Shown: positions 1 through 11,659, counted from the first letter of the stretch. The stretch is 64,000 nucleotides of DNA from Bryum argenteum (GCA_037043015.1 CM073322.1:32998364-33062363), one strand, 5' to 3'. The notes: generated by a model from the letters alone, not told the origin. Numbers and translations: made by a program.

Positions 1-3000
1 AGGTCGTCCTTCGCGACATCTTAGGAAGGCAGATTGATGATTTGTTTCTGAGAGGGGACAACGTGGACATATCCTGTGGAGATGTTCTTACATTTGATAA
101 TACCTTCGTCGAAGTGGGTGATTTGGAGAGAGATACGACGAATCTTGCTGAGGTGGTAGTAATTCAAGACAGTCCTGCTGACCAGAAGAAGCTCCCTTGG
201 CAACACCCCAGAACTTCCTCTCGAGGTTGTGTTCAGCCCTAGTTGCATGCTGTTCGGATTTCCTCTAACGAAGCCCTGTGGCAGTATTCTATTGTATTCT
301 GTAACCTATCTGATGACCTTTTGGCTTCTATAAGTTCGCCGAATGCACAGAGGCCAACGTATCGTATAGCAGAAGGAGATACACAACTTAGGATCAGGTG
401 TTGCCATGGAAGTTGTGGGGTTTGTGTTTATGTTTCAGACATTTGCTTGGTACAGACCAAGGGTAAGAATATTTTAGTACTGTTTTGTATGAAGGAATAA
501 TCAGAATTTAGCTTAAGTCTTTATTTGGTCGTGCAGGCTCACAGGCAGTTATAGGTCGTGTTCCCGATCCCGACATTGCGGAAGTGATTCAAGACTGTAA
601 GTAGTTAACTCTCCCACCCAATCCGAGGCTTTATGTGTCAGTGGTAATGGTAACTTGTTGTCTTTCGAAATTTATTTACTTCCTTCGATTTGGAACAGTT
701 CCTCGATTACTCTGAGTTGAGCCTTTTGTTATATGCTGCACGCTTCGTTAAGTTGCGACTCGTTGTGTATAAATTTTCTTGAGACTAGGTTGATAATACC
801 ACCTGGCCTACTATTTCCGAGTTTTCAAAGTATTCATGCCCAATCCAGTTGAGTGAATATGACTTCGTTAAGTTGTATGCGACTGATTAGGTGTCGATTT
901 TCAGCAGGAACAGGAAGGATAAGAGCTCCATTCAAGCCTCGTCCAAAACAGGAAACTGCACCGAAACGCCGAGACAGTATGTTTTGCTTGTGAAGAACTG
1001 ATCAGAAAATTGTGTATTTGTGGCTTTCAGTGTATCAGTGTACGCAAAACATAACGTAATGTCTTCGCTATCGTGTTTGCTTACTGCAGGTGGACAGGTC
1101 ATGAACAGTTTGAAGAGACCCGTGAACATCGCCATTCGAGAATCATCAAGCACTGCGAGCTGCCGTACTCGTGACTTTGTGGAAACGGAAGAGACTTTTA
1201 TGCTGCCTTCTACCTCACGACGTGGATCGGAGGAAGAGAGACCAACCACTGCAGATTGTGCTGGTGGTTTCCAGAAGCTCAATGTAGGCAAAGCACGCCC
1301 AGAGTCATTTGATGACGAATGCTTAATTATAAAACATGAGATGAAGCAGCAAAAGAATAAACTCGGAAATAGTAGGCCAGGTGGTATTATCAACCTTGAC
1401 GACCAGTTTGGCCTTGTGGTGGAGCAGTATGAGGTCGCAGTGGAAACGGATGGGAATGGAGCCTCTGTTCATACAGGGGACGTTTTTACCAAGTGCTCAG
1501 AGGAAGCAGCAAAAATCCTTGACGACAAGCGCTTTAGGTTTGTGTATTGGACCTATTGCTTCTTGATGGATCGTCTTTGAAGGACTGCTGCCCATTGCTT
1601 ATTTCTTGTTCTTGAAGAAATATGGTGCTTCTGTGTTTGTGATTACATATTTGCAGCGCATCATATTTTCGAGGTCCTTTCGTGAAGAGTTTTAGGAAGT
1701 GCAAGATCGCCTGGAGTCTATCGGGATTGACCTTTAATTACTTGAAACAGAGTTCGAGATTTCTGGGATGGATACAAGTTGTATTGCTACGGCTATTATG
1801 ATAACTGCGATCGGTCGAAATCTGAGTTTCTGAATAGCAAGATGGGTGAGCTTCAACTCTGCCAAAATTTCTCTTGACCATGTTTTATGTCGTGTACGTG
1901 TGAAGTGAGCTCCTTGTGACTTACTTTTCAAGTCTTCGCTTGATTAGCATCTGAGAAAGAGCCTTTGAATGCGACAATGGACTTATCTACCTTGTGAGGC
2001 CGACATAAGTCTGGTGTGGACCTGCTGCATTTGTCAAGGTCGGGCTGCGGATTTATCTGATCACGGTATGTTACGCAGGTCAAGTTGTTTGCCTGCTCCA
2101 TAACGAGATGGATGTACGATGGGGAGCAAAGTTTGATGAGACAGTCAGGCAAGTGTGGGCCATGATGGAGGAATATGTTAAGGTTCGGTATGGCAAGGAC
2201 TGCACAAACCTCAGGTCAGCTTCTTGCTTTGGTTCATGAGTCTTCAAGAGTGTATCTTGTCAGTTTTTGGCAACCGAGCAGCCCATTAAAACTGATCTCT
2301 CAGGGTTGATTTTGTCTACGTTTGCCTGTTCAATTTACATCATCTTGCATGTCTTGAACATAGAGCAGTAATTTACCTTGCTCTTCAGAATAGGGACATT
2401 CATGAAAATATTTATCCAAAGGTCACATTGTCTAAATTTGAAGGTTGTCTATGGTTGTGATAGCCAGAAATGCTCCCTGAAATAAACATTGTTGGAATAC
2501 TCAAGACGTTTCTTTGCGTTATCCTAAGGACATTTTGTGCATCCAGGGCTTTGATGGAGGAGTTTGAGGATGTAAAGAAGCTTGCTACCTCAGAGAAAGG
2601 CTCTTTGTTGCTACAACTTATTAAGGTTTCTTTCTTCACTATATCAATCCAGATACAAATAGCACAAACATTGGTATTGCTGTTGAACTTCGCAAATCTA
2701 CGAAAACTTCCATCGGTTGCAAGGTAGTTGTGTGCATGTGGCATTTCTTAGCTTGCCTACAGCAGTCTTCGCCTATTTGTCGACAGCCTCAGATATACTA
2801 ATTGCATTCCTTTTGTAGGATGACGAGCATGGCAGCGTAGCTCTCTACAAACACTCGCGCAACATCCAAATACAGTCGACGAATGTATTTGATGAGTTTC
2901 GTAGTAGGCTCAACCAGGTGGACTCGAACTTGGGCAGCCTCATTAAATCATCTGCGAAGACTTCGGAGCACTCATCCAAGACACTGAATGACTTGGACAA

Positions 3001-3121
3001 ACGGAATGTGGGTTCGAAGAACTCTCGTGAGAAAGGCTCTGTAAATAACGCAGCTAATAGGAGAAGTAAGTCCGCGGAGCGGTGTAAAGATGCGCTGCCC
3101 TCTTTTGATCTGGGCTTTTAA
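1..3121 (+). CDS. DUF2439 (ZGRF1-like N-terminal) domain protein, 5' partial
   Basis: The 3' part of a multi-exon gene that enters from the left edge. The first open stretch (3-239) reads LRDILGRQIDDLFLRGDN, then a CGDVLTFDNTFVEVGDLE run, matching the end of a DUF2439 domain (N-terminal domain of ZGRF1-type proteins). Supported exons: one ending near 465; about 537-597 (ends VIQD); 905-976 (GTGRIRAPFKPRPKQ); 1090-1537 (about 149 residues, acidic and Ser-rich); a piece near 2082-2216 (ETVRQVWAMMEEYVKVRYGK); about 2548-2624 (ALMEEFEDVKKLATSEKG); and 2820-3121, whose stop TAA is 3119-3121. The links between 240-465 and 1650-2080 could not be settled. The C-terminal half is charged and probably helical. 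No helicase motifs are seen, so this is not a full ZGRF1 helicase unless the missing exons carry it. The function is unknown; family membership suggests a nuclear DNA-related role (inference). Confidence 0.6.
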
Positions 3122-3506
3122 CCTCGGTTCCTGAATGTACAAAGAGTTATACCTTTCTTGAGCGATATGTCAACATTTGGTAGTATCTCACTGCTTGACG
3201 AGGGTCGGCTTGAAGGTCCTCTGCACATCGTGCTGTTCTGATGGTTTGACTTTGTGCACCTACACCTTTACTTGGCATACCGCTTGAGTTGTGACGTCCT
3301 TGGTATATGAAATTATATAGGTCTGAGTGGAAGGGATGCTTTACACTATGGGCCGTGAAGATTGACCATGGCCCTGTAAAATTTGTGATTGGAGAGTAAA
3401 GTGCTCTTGGTTCCCTTCGGCTTTCAACTACCTTGAAAGAACAAGAATGATCACCAACTTTGAGGTCTCCAAAGTATGCTAAATTTTGCATAGTGGATAA
3501 TGGTTT

Positions 3507-3574
3507 CATGGTCTACTTGATAATAGTTGAGTCGAAGCTATTACCTTGACTCAACTACAATCAAGTAGACCATG
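3507..3574. repeat. Inverted repeat / hairpin
   Basis: The arm starting CATGGTCTACTTGA (3507) pairs with the arm ending TCAAGTAGACCATG (3574). The 27-bp arms differ only in a central 3-bp bubble, with a 14-nt loop. It could be a miniature foldback element or a small-RNA precursor; nothing in the sequence decides between them. Confidence 0.75.
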
Positions 3575-4279
3575 AGGCTCAAAAATCATTGATTGGCTAG
3601 TCTTGAATTATTTAAAGTATCCAATTTTATTGGATTCCCAATTTTGAGTCTCTCGTTGGATTTCCAATTTTGAGGACACGCTGAGGAAATAATGAAAGGC
3701 CTTATTTGCTAAATTGAGACAAAATGCCCATTTTGAGACTTTGAGAAATAAATACAAAATTCTTGTGAATCAATATTTGTTGAACCCATGGATAGGTAGT
3801 AGATGGATACTAAAAAACGCTCAAATGCTATATACAAGTGGCTTAAATCATAGAACTTGGTTCTTACTAGCATTTACTGTGAGAAAATGATACCATCAAC
3901 ATGGGATAAATGAGTTCTTCGTACAAGAAAAGTGAGTGCTTTTGGAAAGGGAAAGTATTTTAAGTATTGGTTATGTTTACAAATATATGGTGTAGAGGTA
4001 GATGTGAAAAAGAATTTTTGTATGACTACATATACTAATAACTGCTCTACATATAAAATCTTCCAGCTATATGTCTTCTTTTGTTGTGATAGTTGTATCA
4101 ATGTTCGATTTTGTGTACAATAAGTTTAGCTTTGTTCGATTTTGTGTAAGTGATTTTGTGTCACTAAGTTTAGCCGCTTTTTGTGCATTAAGCTTTGTCA
4201 GCTCCTTTAAAGATATCATCACGTCAAGAACTATGGTAGGAACTATGGTAGGGCTTACTTCCCAGCGAGCAAGCGTCGT

Positions 4280-4367
4280 TTGTAATGTTTCGACCTTAGA
4301 ATTGTAATGTTTCGACCTTAGAATTGTAATGTTTCGTCCTTAGAATTTTAATGTTTCGACCTTAGAA
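4280..4367. repeat. 22-bp tandem repeat, 4 copies
   Basis: The unit TTGTAATGTTTCGACCTTAG plus AA occurs four times in a row. Copies 1 and 2 are identical; copy 3 has TCC for ACC, and copy 4 starts TTT. Confidence 0.9.
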
Positions 4368-5363
4368 TTCGAGAACGCTGAGAACTAAAATCCTTGAAAA
4401 CTGGAGAGGAAGTAACAGCGGTCACAAGTGGATGATGTTCCGGCGCCTTGACTAAAAGGTAGTCTTGTCTTAGACGATTTTGCAGTTCAGAAACACAAAC
4501 GCATACATCCTAAAATAAGATGCATTTAGTGAAAGTCCACATTATTTAACATAAAATAAAAGGAAACCCTTTCACACGAGATATTTAAGCAATTCATTCA
4601 TAGGTAGCCAATAGTAATCTTGCAAAGAATTAAGTATAAATCCACTTCCAATTACGTAGTATTTATGAATATACATAGTGTACATAGTACAAAATTTGAA
4701 AATGCCAATGTTGTCATGGGGTGGAAGCTATTGTACATAGGATCCACTTTCCAACACGTCCATTTTCTATGATTATGCCCATCCGGGGTAAAGCAAAATC
4801 CTATAATTTCGGAAGACTTTGACATGGCTTCAATGAGCTTATTGGCATTCCCGTCAACGGTATGCAGCAGGTTGAGGCTAATACAATTGTCCTCCATGTA
4901 TCCCTACAAATGTCCCGCTTCTAGATGACGGAACCATGGAAGAAGCTCTTCTATGAGAAGTCGTCCTCTTTATTCTAGGTGCAGAAGAACACAACATAGC
5001 CATTCTCATTGTAGATACTTTTGTGCGGAAAGCCGTTAAGAAGAGTATTTGCCAAGGGGAAATGACGTGTTGCCGCTGGGATTGGTGGACAATATCTTTG
5101 AGAGGACTTTCATGCACAAAATCTTTTGACCCAGTTGAAAAAAATTCCTTGGAAAGAGCTCTATCATGGTACACTAGTGTAGACAGGTTTTCTTATCCAA
5201 GATGAATGACCCAAACGAAGACCTAGTAGAGAATCTTTAAATGGAAGGTTCTTTGCGTCTAACGTTTTTATGCAACCAATGTCATATGTGAATAAAGCAC
5301 TTTTAAGATAATGTTTTGTATTAGTAAGGATCAAATAATTAGAATGATTATGTAACCTCTTAA

Positions 5364-5725
5364 CCCTTAAACGCCCATGGGGTCTAAAACGGGCAGCCCA
5401 AAATTGGATCACAGCATCTTTTGGACTTGGGCATCATGAATAGTGCACTTTTTGAACTTGGGCACCATGAATGAACCAATCGATGATGAGCTTGCAACCT
5501 CCTGCAAGGTTATGTACAACCCCAACCTACCTACCACAATCCTTTCAAACCATAAAATCATACATACAAATTGTGATTTGAATTGTAAAATTTCACTTTT
5601 TGAATGCATCATAAGACGGTGACCAGTTTGACATCAAAATATAAGTGAAAAGTTGATTACATTGAGAGCTACATGGAAGATTTTGTTGGAATCAAGCCCC
5701 TTGGGCTTGCTTGGGCGTTTAAGGG
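5364..5725. mobile_element. TTAA-flanked MITE, family 1 copy 1
   Basis: A 362-bp non-coding element with terminal inverted repeats CCCTTAAACGCCCA / TTGGGCGTTTAAGGG, flanked on both sides by TTAA (5360-5363 and 5726-5729). TTAA duplication with CCC termini is the hallmark of piggyBac-type transposition. The body matches the copies at 24632, 25802 and 57701, including the phrases ATCTTTTGGACTTGGGCAT and GAGCTTGCAACCTCCT. There is no coding capacity, so it depends on a transposase elsewhere. Confidence 0.85.
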
Positions 5726-5729
5726 TTAA

Positions 5730-6198
5730 GGATATTACAAATATATATGTGCTTATTTCACTATCCAGAGTTAACTAGACTCCAATTACTCTTTCCTTAT
5801 TGTTGACCAACCTTATTTTTTCTCTCCAAATATATCACAATAGAAATATTGTTAAGAATAGATTCTTATCTAATTTTAAGTATAATAATAATAATAATAT
5901 AATTAATTGTGAAGGATATTTTGAATGCCTTTGAGTTAGTGCACTTTTAATAATAAACTATTTGACTGCTCAAAATAAGAAATGCCCTAAGTGTTCTTTG
6001 CAATCCAATCGGCTTATCTTCTGTTCTGTTCATACTTTCCCCTTACGACGTCTATTCACATCCACTTGCATGTATGTATGCCGATCTCAACTCAAACACT
6101 AAGTTCTGCATACAATTTTTAGAATAGAAAATGAATTAGACATGTCTATATTTATACACAAAGCATTACATCAGATTGACACTTATTCGCAAGATGTC
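5730..6198. other. Intergenic, no gene
   Basis: AT-rich sequence with an (AAT)n run near 5884-5900. No gene or structured element was recognised. Confidence 0.55.
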
Positions 6199-6405
6199 CT
6201 TACCCATGTCTTCCGGACACAGACATCAACAATCTTAGATCAAAATTCAAAAAACATGTAAAAGATCTAGACCTAGGTATAAATACAAAGTTGGAGAATT
6301 TTCAAGAGGGTATAATTTTTTTATACCTAGATCTAGATTTTTTTACATGTTGTATACATTTCAAAATGACCATTTTGATGTCCGTGTCGGGAGAACATGG
6401 ATAAG
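6199..6405. mobile_element. Foldback (long inverted repeat) element
   Basis: Two arms of about 85 bp face each other. The left arm starts CTTACCCATGTCTTCC (6199) and runs to CTAGACCTAGGTATA. The right arm starts TATACCTAGATCTAG and ends GGAGAACATGGATAAG (6405). The arms are imperfect but match along their whole length around a short AT-rich spacer. A 39-T run follows directly. No target duplication was identified and nothing is coded. Confidence 0.75.
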
Positions 6406-6406
6406 A

Positions 6407-6408
<2 letters not shown>

Positions 6409-6447
<39 letters not shown>
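6409..6447. repeat. Homopolymer T tract (39 nt)
   Basis: An uninterrupted run of T abuts the foldback element. It may be the reverse-strand A tail of an old retroposed sequence. It creates an artificial poly-lysine frame on the minus strand. Confidence 0.9.
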
Positions 6448-6749
6448 CTTCCGCGAGGCGTAATTTTGGAAATCTAACAGAAAAGATGCTCTTAGGCATC
6501 CAAAGAACTTGTTGAGCGTATTGGAATTGTGTAGAACAATAATGTATTATAATGTTAGTGTAACTTGCCACCCAACCGGGCAAGCTTAGCGCAGTGCCTT
6601 AGTATAGAAAAAATTGCGCACGATTTGGTCGTTAGATTCTCCTACAAAGTTTGTCTCTAGAAGTAAGGTCACCTTCTCTACAAATGTTGTGTGTGAAAAA
6701 GCAGCATAAAGCTAGCTATGTGTGAAAACAATCTTTGGCAAGCAAATCC

Positions 6750-7304
6750 TGACTTAAAGTAGTGTTTGGCCTTGGGATTTATTGACTGTCATTGCATATA
6801 CAACGCAAACTAGGAATTGCTTGCGTCACACTCGAAACCTAGAGTGCTCCGCAATCAAGGAAATATGTGGAATGAAGGTAACATAACCGTCATCTTCTCC
6901 TATGAGTACTTCAACGTCAATAACGCGAGTTGAGCAGTGCCGAATACTAATTCATGTTCTGTTGCATAGGCCATTTGCTCGATCCAAGTTGCGTAGTAGC
7001 ATCACCGGCGTCCCAACTTTCAACGATAGCTTGTGTGGCAGCCAACCACTAACTTCAAGGTTGTTTAGGTACTCGATTGGTATGATATCGATGCCTTTGT
7101 CATCATCAACCTTATTTGCACTCAGAACTTCAGATCTAGCCACACACATTGCTGAGAGTCGCCGCATTTATCAAAAAATTTTGTTGTGTGCGGCAAAGTT
7201 AGCACGCACATTGTAAAATTTTTACGTCCATTTGGGCCGGCGTCATTGATTCTCCCATAGATGACACTGATGAGGTCACCCAATGTATGCTTTGACACAA
7301 TCAT
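6750..7304 (-). pseudogene. Helitron Pif1-like helicase, degraded C-terminal part
   Basis: The minus strand carries two motifs typical of the C-terminal end of Helitron RepHel helicases. One lies in the frame at 7167-6952: PHKLSLKVGTPVMLLRNLD followed by ANGLCN. The other is YAMTVNKSQGQTL at about 6803-6762, in another frame. Typical Helitron proteins read LNLKVGAPVMLLRNLDP and AFAMTINKSQGQTL at these places, spaced as here. Frameshifts and stops break the frame between the motifs and after GQTLL, so this is a dead fragment. The Rep domain and a 3' terminal hairpin with CTRR were not found. A cellular PIF1 gene is less likely because of the context and decay. Confidence 0.75.
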
Positions 7305-7803
7305 CGTGTGCGAACAACAAATGTAATCTCTCTATCATCTTTGGCAACCTGTTGGCAACATGTCGTCTCCGAGTGCGAGCAATCATTTTGCGAATGTGCG
7401 GTTTTCCAAATCATCGCTTGATATTAGAGATCCATGCATATCAACACTCTTACACCACAAACAAAGGTTTCAAAAAGATATTCCTCATTATTATTCATGA
7501 GTAAACAATATAACAAGAGAGAAGGAAGGTCTCCTCTCACTTGCTATAAGGAAGACACCACAACCTCCCTAACTACTCCATTGATGAGTAGTAGCAAGTC
7601 CAGACGAGTGTGTACTCATAACACTTCACTCTGTGCACAACTACAGCACGCATGTTGTGATGCAGTCTACACACATGCACTTCGCTCCAAAGATCAGATT
7701 CCTTGATCGTACCGAGAAGGTTTTTGAGCTCTAAAATGCCGAGCGATAAGTATTTTTCGGAAGAGCCTGTGCAAATAATATAGTACGAATGAGCCGTAGT
7801 TGT
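7305..7803. other. Intergenic between Helitron relic and Copia LTR
   Basis: No convincing reading frame or structure. It may be the 5' continuation of the Helitron relic, but no motif supports that. Confidence 0.5.
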
Positions 7804-7958
7804 TGTTAGCATAAAAACTGTTAATAGATTCAAGCGTTACATTGGCACCCTTCCGGTTACTAACCGGTGCTTCTTCTATAAAGAAGCTCATTGTAGACAC
7901 TATTATAATATATTATTCTACACACTTACATTATCATCTTTGCATATTGCGATGCCCG
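7804..7958 (+). repeat. Copia 5' LTR
   Basis: Starts TGTTAGCATAAAAACTG and matches 19020-19172 throughout, including the shared core GGTGCTTCTTCTATAAAGAA and the block TATTATAATATATTATT. The end was placed just before the primer-binding site and is uncertain by a few bases. CTATAAAGAA may be the LTR TATA box. Confidence 0.85.
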
Positions 7959-7961
7959 CTA

Positions 7962-7974
7962 TGGTTTCAGAGCT
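7962..7974 (+). other. Primer-binding site (initiator tRNA-Met)
   Basis: TGGTTTCAGAGCT lies directly after the 5' LTR and differs by one base from the standard plant Copia site TGGTATCAGAGC, complementary to the 3' end of initiator tRNA-Met. Confidence 0.8.
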
Positions 7975-8494
7975 ATGAATCTTTTCAAAATCTAAAAAGC
8001 ATATGCTTCTCTATGCCACCTTGAGCCAATCACCAATGCAATAAAGATGTTTCGATTTCTTGGTTGCAGAAGAAAACCGAGCTGAAATCAATGATCAATT
8101 TCGTATAGAAAATCGAATCTTCAATCTCGCCTTTGATTCGGATCTCCTTTAAACGTCAAATCTTTTTGAAGATGATAATTATCCAGTTGCGACTTAGACT
8201 CCAATTCAAGATATCGATCTCTCGGCAGACATCGAGTTCTTAACCTCTTTATAGTGATTTCATGCTTTAACTCAATCTCAACTCCATAGCTTCTTCGGCT
8301 AACAATATAGCTCCACGAGTCTGAACGACAACCTTCACTTGATGCTGATGGTCTTACAGCGTGGCAGCTCAAAGACTCTAGAGCACCATCAGATATCCTC
8401 CTACACTGCGGAGACAATTTATTACATTCCTACACACTCTCAAAACTTCCAAAGAAGTTTGAGATCAAATTAAATAAATCTATAAAAATCAAAC

Positions 8495-9118
8495 ATGGCC
8501 AGCCAAGTTAATTTACATAAGCAACTATGTTGCATAATAATGTTTGAAAACGAAAACATTATTTTCTTTTTAGAAAGGTGGCAGTCACTTTTACAGGAAG
8601 CATCCATTGATGGTTGCATCTTTTCAGATTCTGCGCAAGTCAATCTGCTTCTTGCATCTCTCCCTCATAGCTGGAGCTAATTTATTACAACCGAAGGTGT
8701 AAAACCCGATCTCACCTTAATAGAATAATTATCTAATCTCTTTCAGCACAATGAAATTAAAAGCCCAATTCATTCTAAAGATGATAAGGTGCAGAACCAT
8801 GCATTATATGTCAAAGGCCAGTTCACAAAACATTCTACAAACAAACCACCTAAGTATACATGGTTGTGAAGCACCATTTACACGATTCGACCCTTCTTTT
8901 TCAAATAATCGCAACTCTTCATCATCGCAACTATATTCAACCAATTCAATTATATGTCATCATCGCACTATACTGAGCCACAAATCTCCCGATTGTAAGA
9001 AAAAGAGGTGTTACGAAGGTGGTCCAATATCCCAAACCTATAGTAATAATCTTACACAAAATTCACGAGGATATTTATCTTCCACTACTGATTTCATTCA
9101 TGAATCGTCCAATTCTTG
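8495..9118 (+). pseudogene. Copia gag remnant
   Basis: The frame at 8495 includes FLERWQSLLQEASIDG and INLLLASLPHSW-like sequence (here VNLLLASLPHSWS), typical of the Copia capsid region (UBN2 family). A stop follows at 8678. Downstream, CHHRTILSHKSPDCKKK (about 8960-9010) looks like a degraded CCHC zinc knuckle. Several stops and shifts break the frame. The normal product would be the capsid-nucleocapsid protein of virus-like particles. Confidence 0.7.
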
Positions 9119-9790
9119 ATTCCTTGATTCCACACAAACTATTACTTCAAGATTATAAAATTCTTGTAAATCCTTGCATAATATTTCTCGGTAACGATCA
9201 CTCTTATGAAGCGACTAGAGCTGGTTTTGTCCTTATTAAAACTCCACTTGACAATTTGAAATGTTACTAAACATCTTACATGTCCCAAGGTTATCTCGTA
9301 ATTTACTTTCAATTGCACAAATCACCATGACTAGAAATACAAGGTCATCATTGTATAGCTGAGACCAGGTCTCCATCTTCCACCTCAATTATTAAATATA
9401 TTGTTACGAAACACGACAACTTATATCCTCTTGAATCTTGCATTTCCATGCATGATTCTATTAATTTGGCAACAATTTCAATGCCACATACAAACACTCT
9501 CATTTGGCATTATTGTCTTGGCCACATCATTGTCGATTATTCAACTCTAATGAAATCTAAATCAATGGTGAATGGCCTCCCTTCTATTCAACCAAATTCA
9601 TCACTTTGTTCAGACTGTATTCTTGGCAAAGACTCTAGAACAGCTTATTCCACTAATCAGGCAACGCGAGCCACTCAAGTTCTCGCTTCAATTAACAATG
9701 ATCTGTGCGGGCTGATCGAGACTCCCTCACATCCTTACTGGGATGTGCAGTTTATTTTCTACTACTTATAGACGACTATTCAAGGGAAGG
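9119..9790 (+). pseudogene. Copia protease / integrase N-terminal remnant
   Basis: The frame at 9448 contains LIWHYCLGHI, then CSDCILGKDSR and ATQVLASINNDLCG, the His-Cys zinc-binding GAG-pre-integrase module and start of the integrase core of Copia elements. Before it, a decayed protease-like part includes the YKILVNPCIIFLGNDHSYEA run. The integrase breaks off near 9790 at a DDYSR-like sequence, where foreign sequence begins. Not functional. Confidence 0.75.
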
Positions 9791-9796
9791 ACTTTC

Positions 9797-9859
9797 AAGC
9801 CAAGCTTACTGATTTAGAAAGCAAGCTTACTGATTTTTAAGCCAAGCCTACTGATGTTT
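9797..9859. repeat. About 21-bp imperfect tandem repeat, 3 copies
   Basis: AAGCCAAGCTTACTGATTTA, then GAAAGCAAGCTTACTGATTT, then AAGCCAAGCCTACTGATGTT. It marks the junction between Copia integrase and the inserted sequence. Confidence 0.75.
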
Positions 9860-9949
9860 GAGCACGGTTAGTTCTTTCACCATTTTCAAGTGAATCTCGG
9901 TTCTTTCACCATGTTCCTACATCATTTTAAAGTGCATCTCGGTTCTTAT

Positions 9950-10215
9950 AAGTTTGGGATGGGGTAGGCACATGCCCACCTCCTTCATCAAGGTCAAATT
10001 TTTCTTATAAGTTTAGAATTGGTGGGCACGTGCTCACCCCGTTCATCAATTTATTTTTTTCCTCACTTTTGGAGGGGTAAGCAGCCCACATCCTTCATCA
10101 ATTGGAGTTTTTTTCTCTTAAATCTGGAAGAAAATGAGGACATCCATAATCGTGATGAACTAATTTCTTTTGCTTAACATTGGAAAAAAATGAGGACATA
10201 CCCATCTCCATCAAT
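9950..10215. repeat. Degenerate tandem array, about 55-60 bp units
   Basis: Roughly five diverged units, each with a T-rich start, an AAGTTTGGGATGG- or TGGAAGAAAATG-like stretch and a CCCACCTCCTTCATCA-like end. It may be the subterminal array of the inserted element (inference). Confidence 0.5.
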
Positions 10216-10358
10216 TTCATTGTTCTCCATGGTTTAAAAAAAGGTTGGCATCTGTTTTGCCATAATAATGAATAAATATGAATAAAATTTGTATGTCCTA
10301 AAATTTCATGTCGCATGTGTCATTGGCAGGTGAAATTTAAATTGGAGATATTTAGAAT

Positions 10359-10840
10359 ATGGATAGTTTTTTGAATTATAAATGGTGGTTATCAAAGACC
10401 GATAAACACATAGTCTTATACATTTCGGACTTTCCATGGAAACGAAATGGAGCTTGGTGTGGGATGTTTCATAAAGTTGGAACTGTTTTGAAGATTGTAA
10501 AGGTTCAATTATGTTCTAAAAATGAAGTATGTGAAATCATCATGCGTGCCTCGAAACAAGATCCTCCTATGAGATACCTCATGAAGCAATGCAATATTAT
10601 GAGGTTTGTGAATTTGACACCTATAAAATGTACGGGTTTGCCAAAAGTTAAGTGGTTGGCAAAATTGAATGCTGCTCAGTAGAGTTTTCGTGAGAATTTA
10701 TGTATCAATGCTTCATTGCTTGATCAAGTTGAGCTTGACAGATTGCGTATTCACATGACCAAATACAAATGGTATCTCAATGGAATTGGAAATGCACCGA
10801 AAAAGTTGCTTGAACTTGTAAACTTCGGGCAAAGGTAAGG
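10359..10840 (+). pseudogene. Unrecognised protein fragment, one in-frame stop
   Basis: The frame opens with ATG 10359 (MDSFLNYKWWLSKTDKHIV), runs to a TAG at 10680-10682, then stays open and protein-like to about 10840 (SLLDQVELDRLRIHMTKYKW, then NGIGNAPKKLLELVNFGQ). The single stop inside otherwise coherent sequence suggests a decayed gene. Composition is basic and Trp-rich at the start. No family was recognised. The same style of decay occurs in the frames at 11120, 11707 and 12273, so they probably belong to one element. Confidence 0.45.
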
Positions 10841-11119
10841 CAGACTCTTTAAAGGTAATTTCCAAATTTGAAGAACGAGATGTTGAAGGATTTTGAACAC
10901 CGGTTCCTCTCGTCACTCCTATACAGAAAAAGAAGAGTTCACGACTTCACGGTCTTCTACAATTCAACCTGACAACAATTCATAGACAACAAATTTTGCA
11001 CTATCGTAGTATGATTTTGAGGAACACTCAGAACCATCTACTCACATACGATCAAAAAACAACCGACTTGATTCTGTTGGGCAATCTTTGCATACAACGG
11101 TAAAGAACGATCTGAATCC

Positions 11120-11647
11120 TTGCCCTTTACCGCTGAAGTTGAGATGGGATTTATATTTGGGAAGAACTTTCGTTATATTGTAAAAATTGGAAAGGGGAGA
11201 CCACCCTGCGATCGGTTTACAAATCAACGAATTTCAAATATCCAAAATAAAGAAAATGTTTATCAAAGGATGAAATCTCTTCATGTTTTAGAAATGCATA
11301 TGTTGACATTACGACCTATGGAGTACGTAGCGCCTGGAAATGTGAATGGAGAAAATGTGCAGGCTTATGTTTTTAAAAGTTTCAAAGCTTTCATTAAATT
11401 TATTGATGAAATGTCTGGAAATACGTTCGTAGAGAAAAGAGACGTTGTTCTTCCATTTATTACTTGGAAAGCGGTAGATGGGCAACATATTCTATATGCT
11501 TGTCAAAAACTGGTTTTATTGGACCGTACATGTGGGAATATCTCTGAGGAAACCTTCAAAAAAAAATTTGTGCAATGTCTGGCACAAGTGGTGGTTTTTG
11601 ATGAAGATTTCAAGTATCTTGTCGTTTCTAGTAAGCGAAATGAATAA
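11120..11647 (+). CDS. Unrecognised ORF, 175 aa, in the inserted element
   Basis: The longest open frame in the insertion. It begins within EVEMGFIFGKNFRYIVKIGK, continues through EMHMLTLRPMEYVAPGNVNG and DVVLPFITWKAVDGQHILYA, and ends VVSSKRNE before TGA. The sequence is globular-looking, with balanced charge and regular hydrophobic spacing, not low-complexity. No family was recognised. The open frame extends upstream of the ATG without a good start, so this may be an internal piece of a larger protein. The next frame (11660-11955) seems to continue it after a shift. Whether it is expressed is unknown. Confidence 0.45.
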   Translation: MPFTAEVEMGFIFGKNFRYIVKIGKGRPPCDRFTNQRISNIQNKENVYQRMKSLHVLEMHMLTLRPMEYVAPGNVNGENVQAYVFKSFKAFIKFIDEMSGNTFVEKRDVVLPFITWKAVDGQHILYACQKLVLLDRTCGNISEETFKKKFVQCLAQVVVFDEDFKYLVVSSKRNE

Positions 11648-11659
11648 TCTATCACGCGG

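Larger units (their letters stand above)
3122..5359. other. Intergenic, AT-rich, no gene recognised
   Basis: No reading frame resembles a known family. The stretch contains a strong hairpin at 3507-3574 and a 22-bp tandem repeat at 4280-4367, listed separately. Short open frames near 3870-4310 are low-complexity and unconvincing. Confidence 0.6.

Noticed and set aside
932..1393. 153-codon minus-strand frame
   Set aside because: It is antisense to a well-supported exon of the DUF2439 gene (1090-1537), with no family resemblance of its own.
6302..6583. Minus-strand frame with a long poly-lysine run
   Set aside because: The lysines come from the 39-T tract; the rest matches a foldback element arm. 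The same applies to the frame at 30921-31157.
6560..6605. Possible tRNA or Helitron terminus around CCGGGCAAGCTTAGCGCAG
   Set aside because: No cloverleaf could be drawn and no CTRR-type Helitron end with its hairpin was found.
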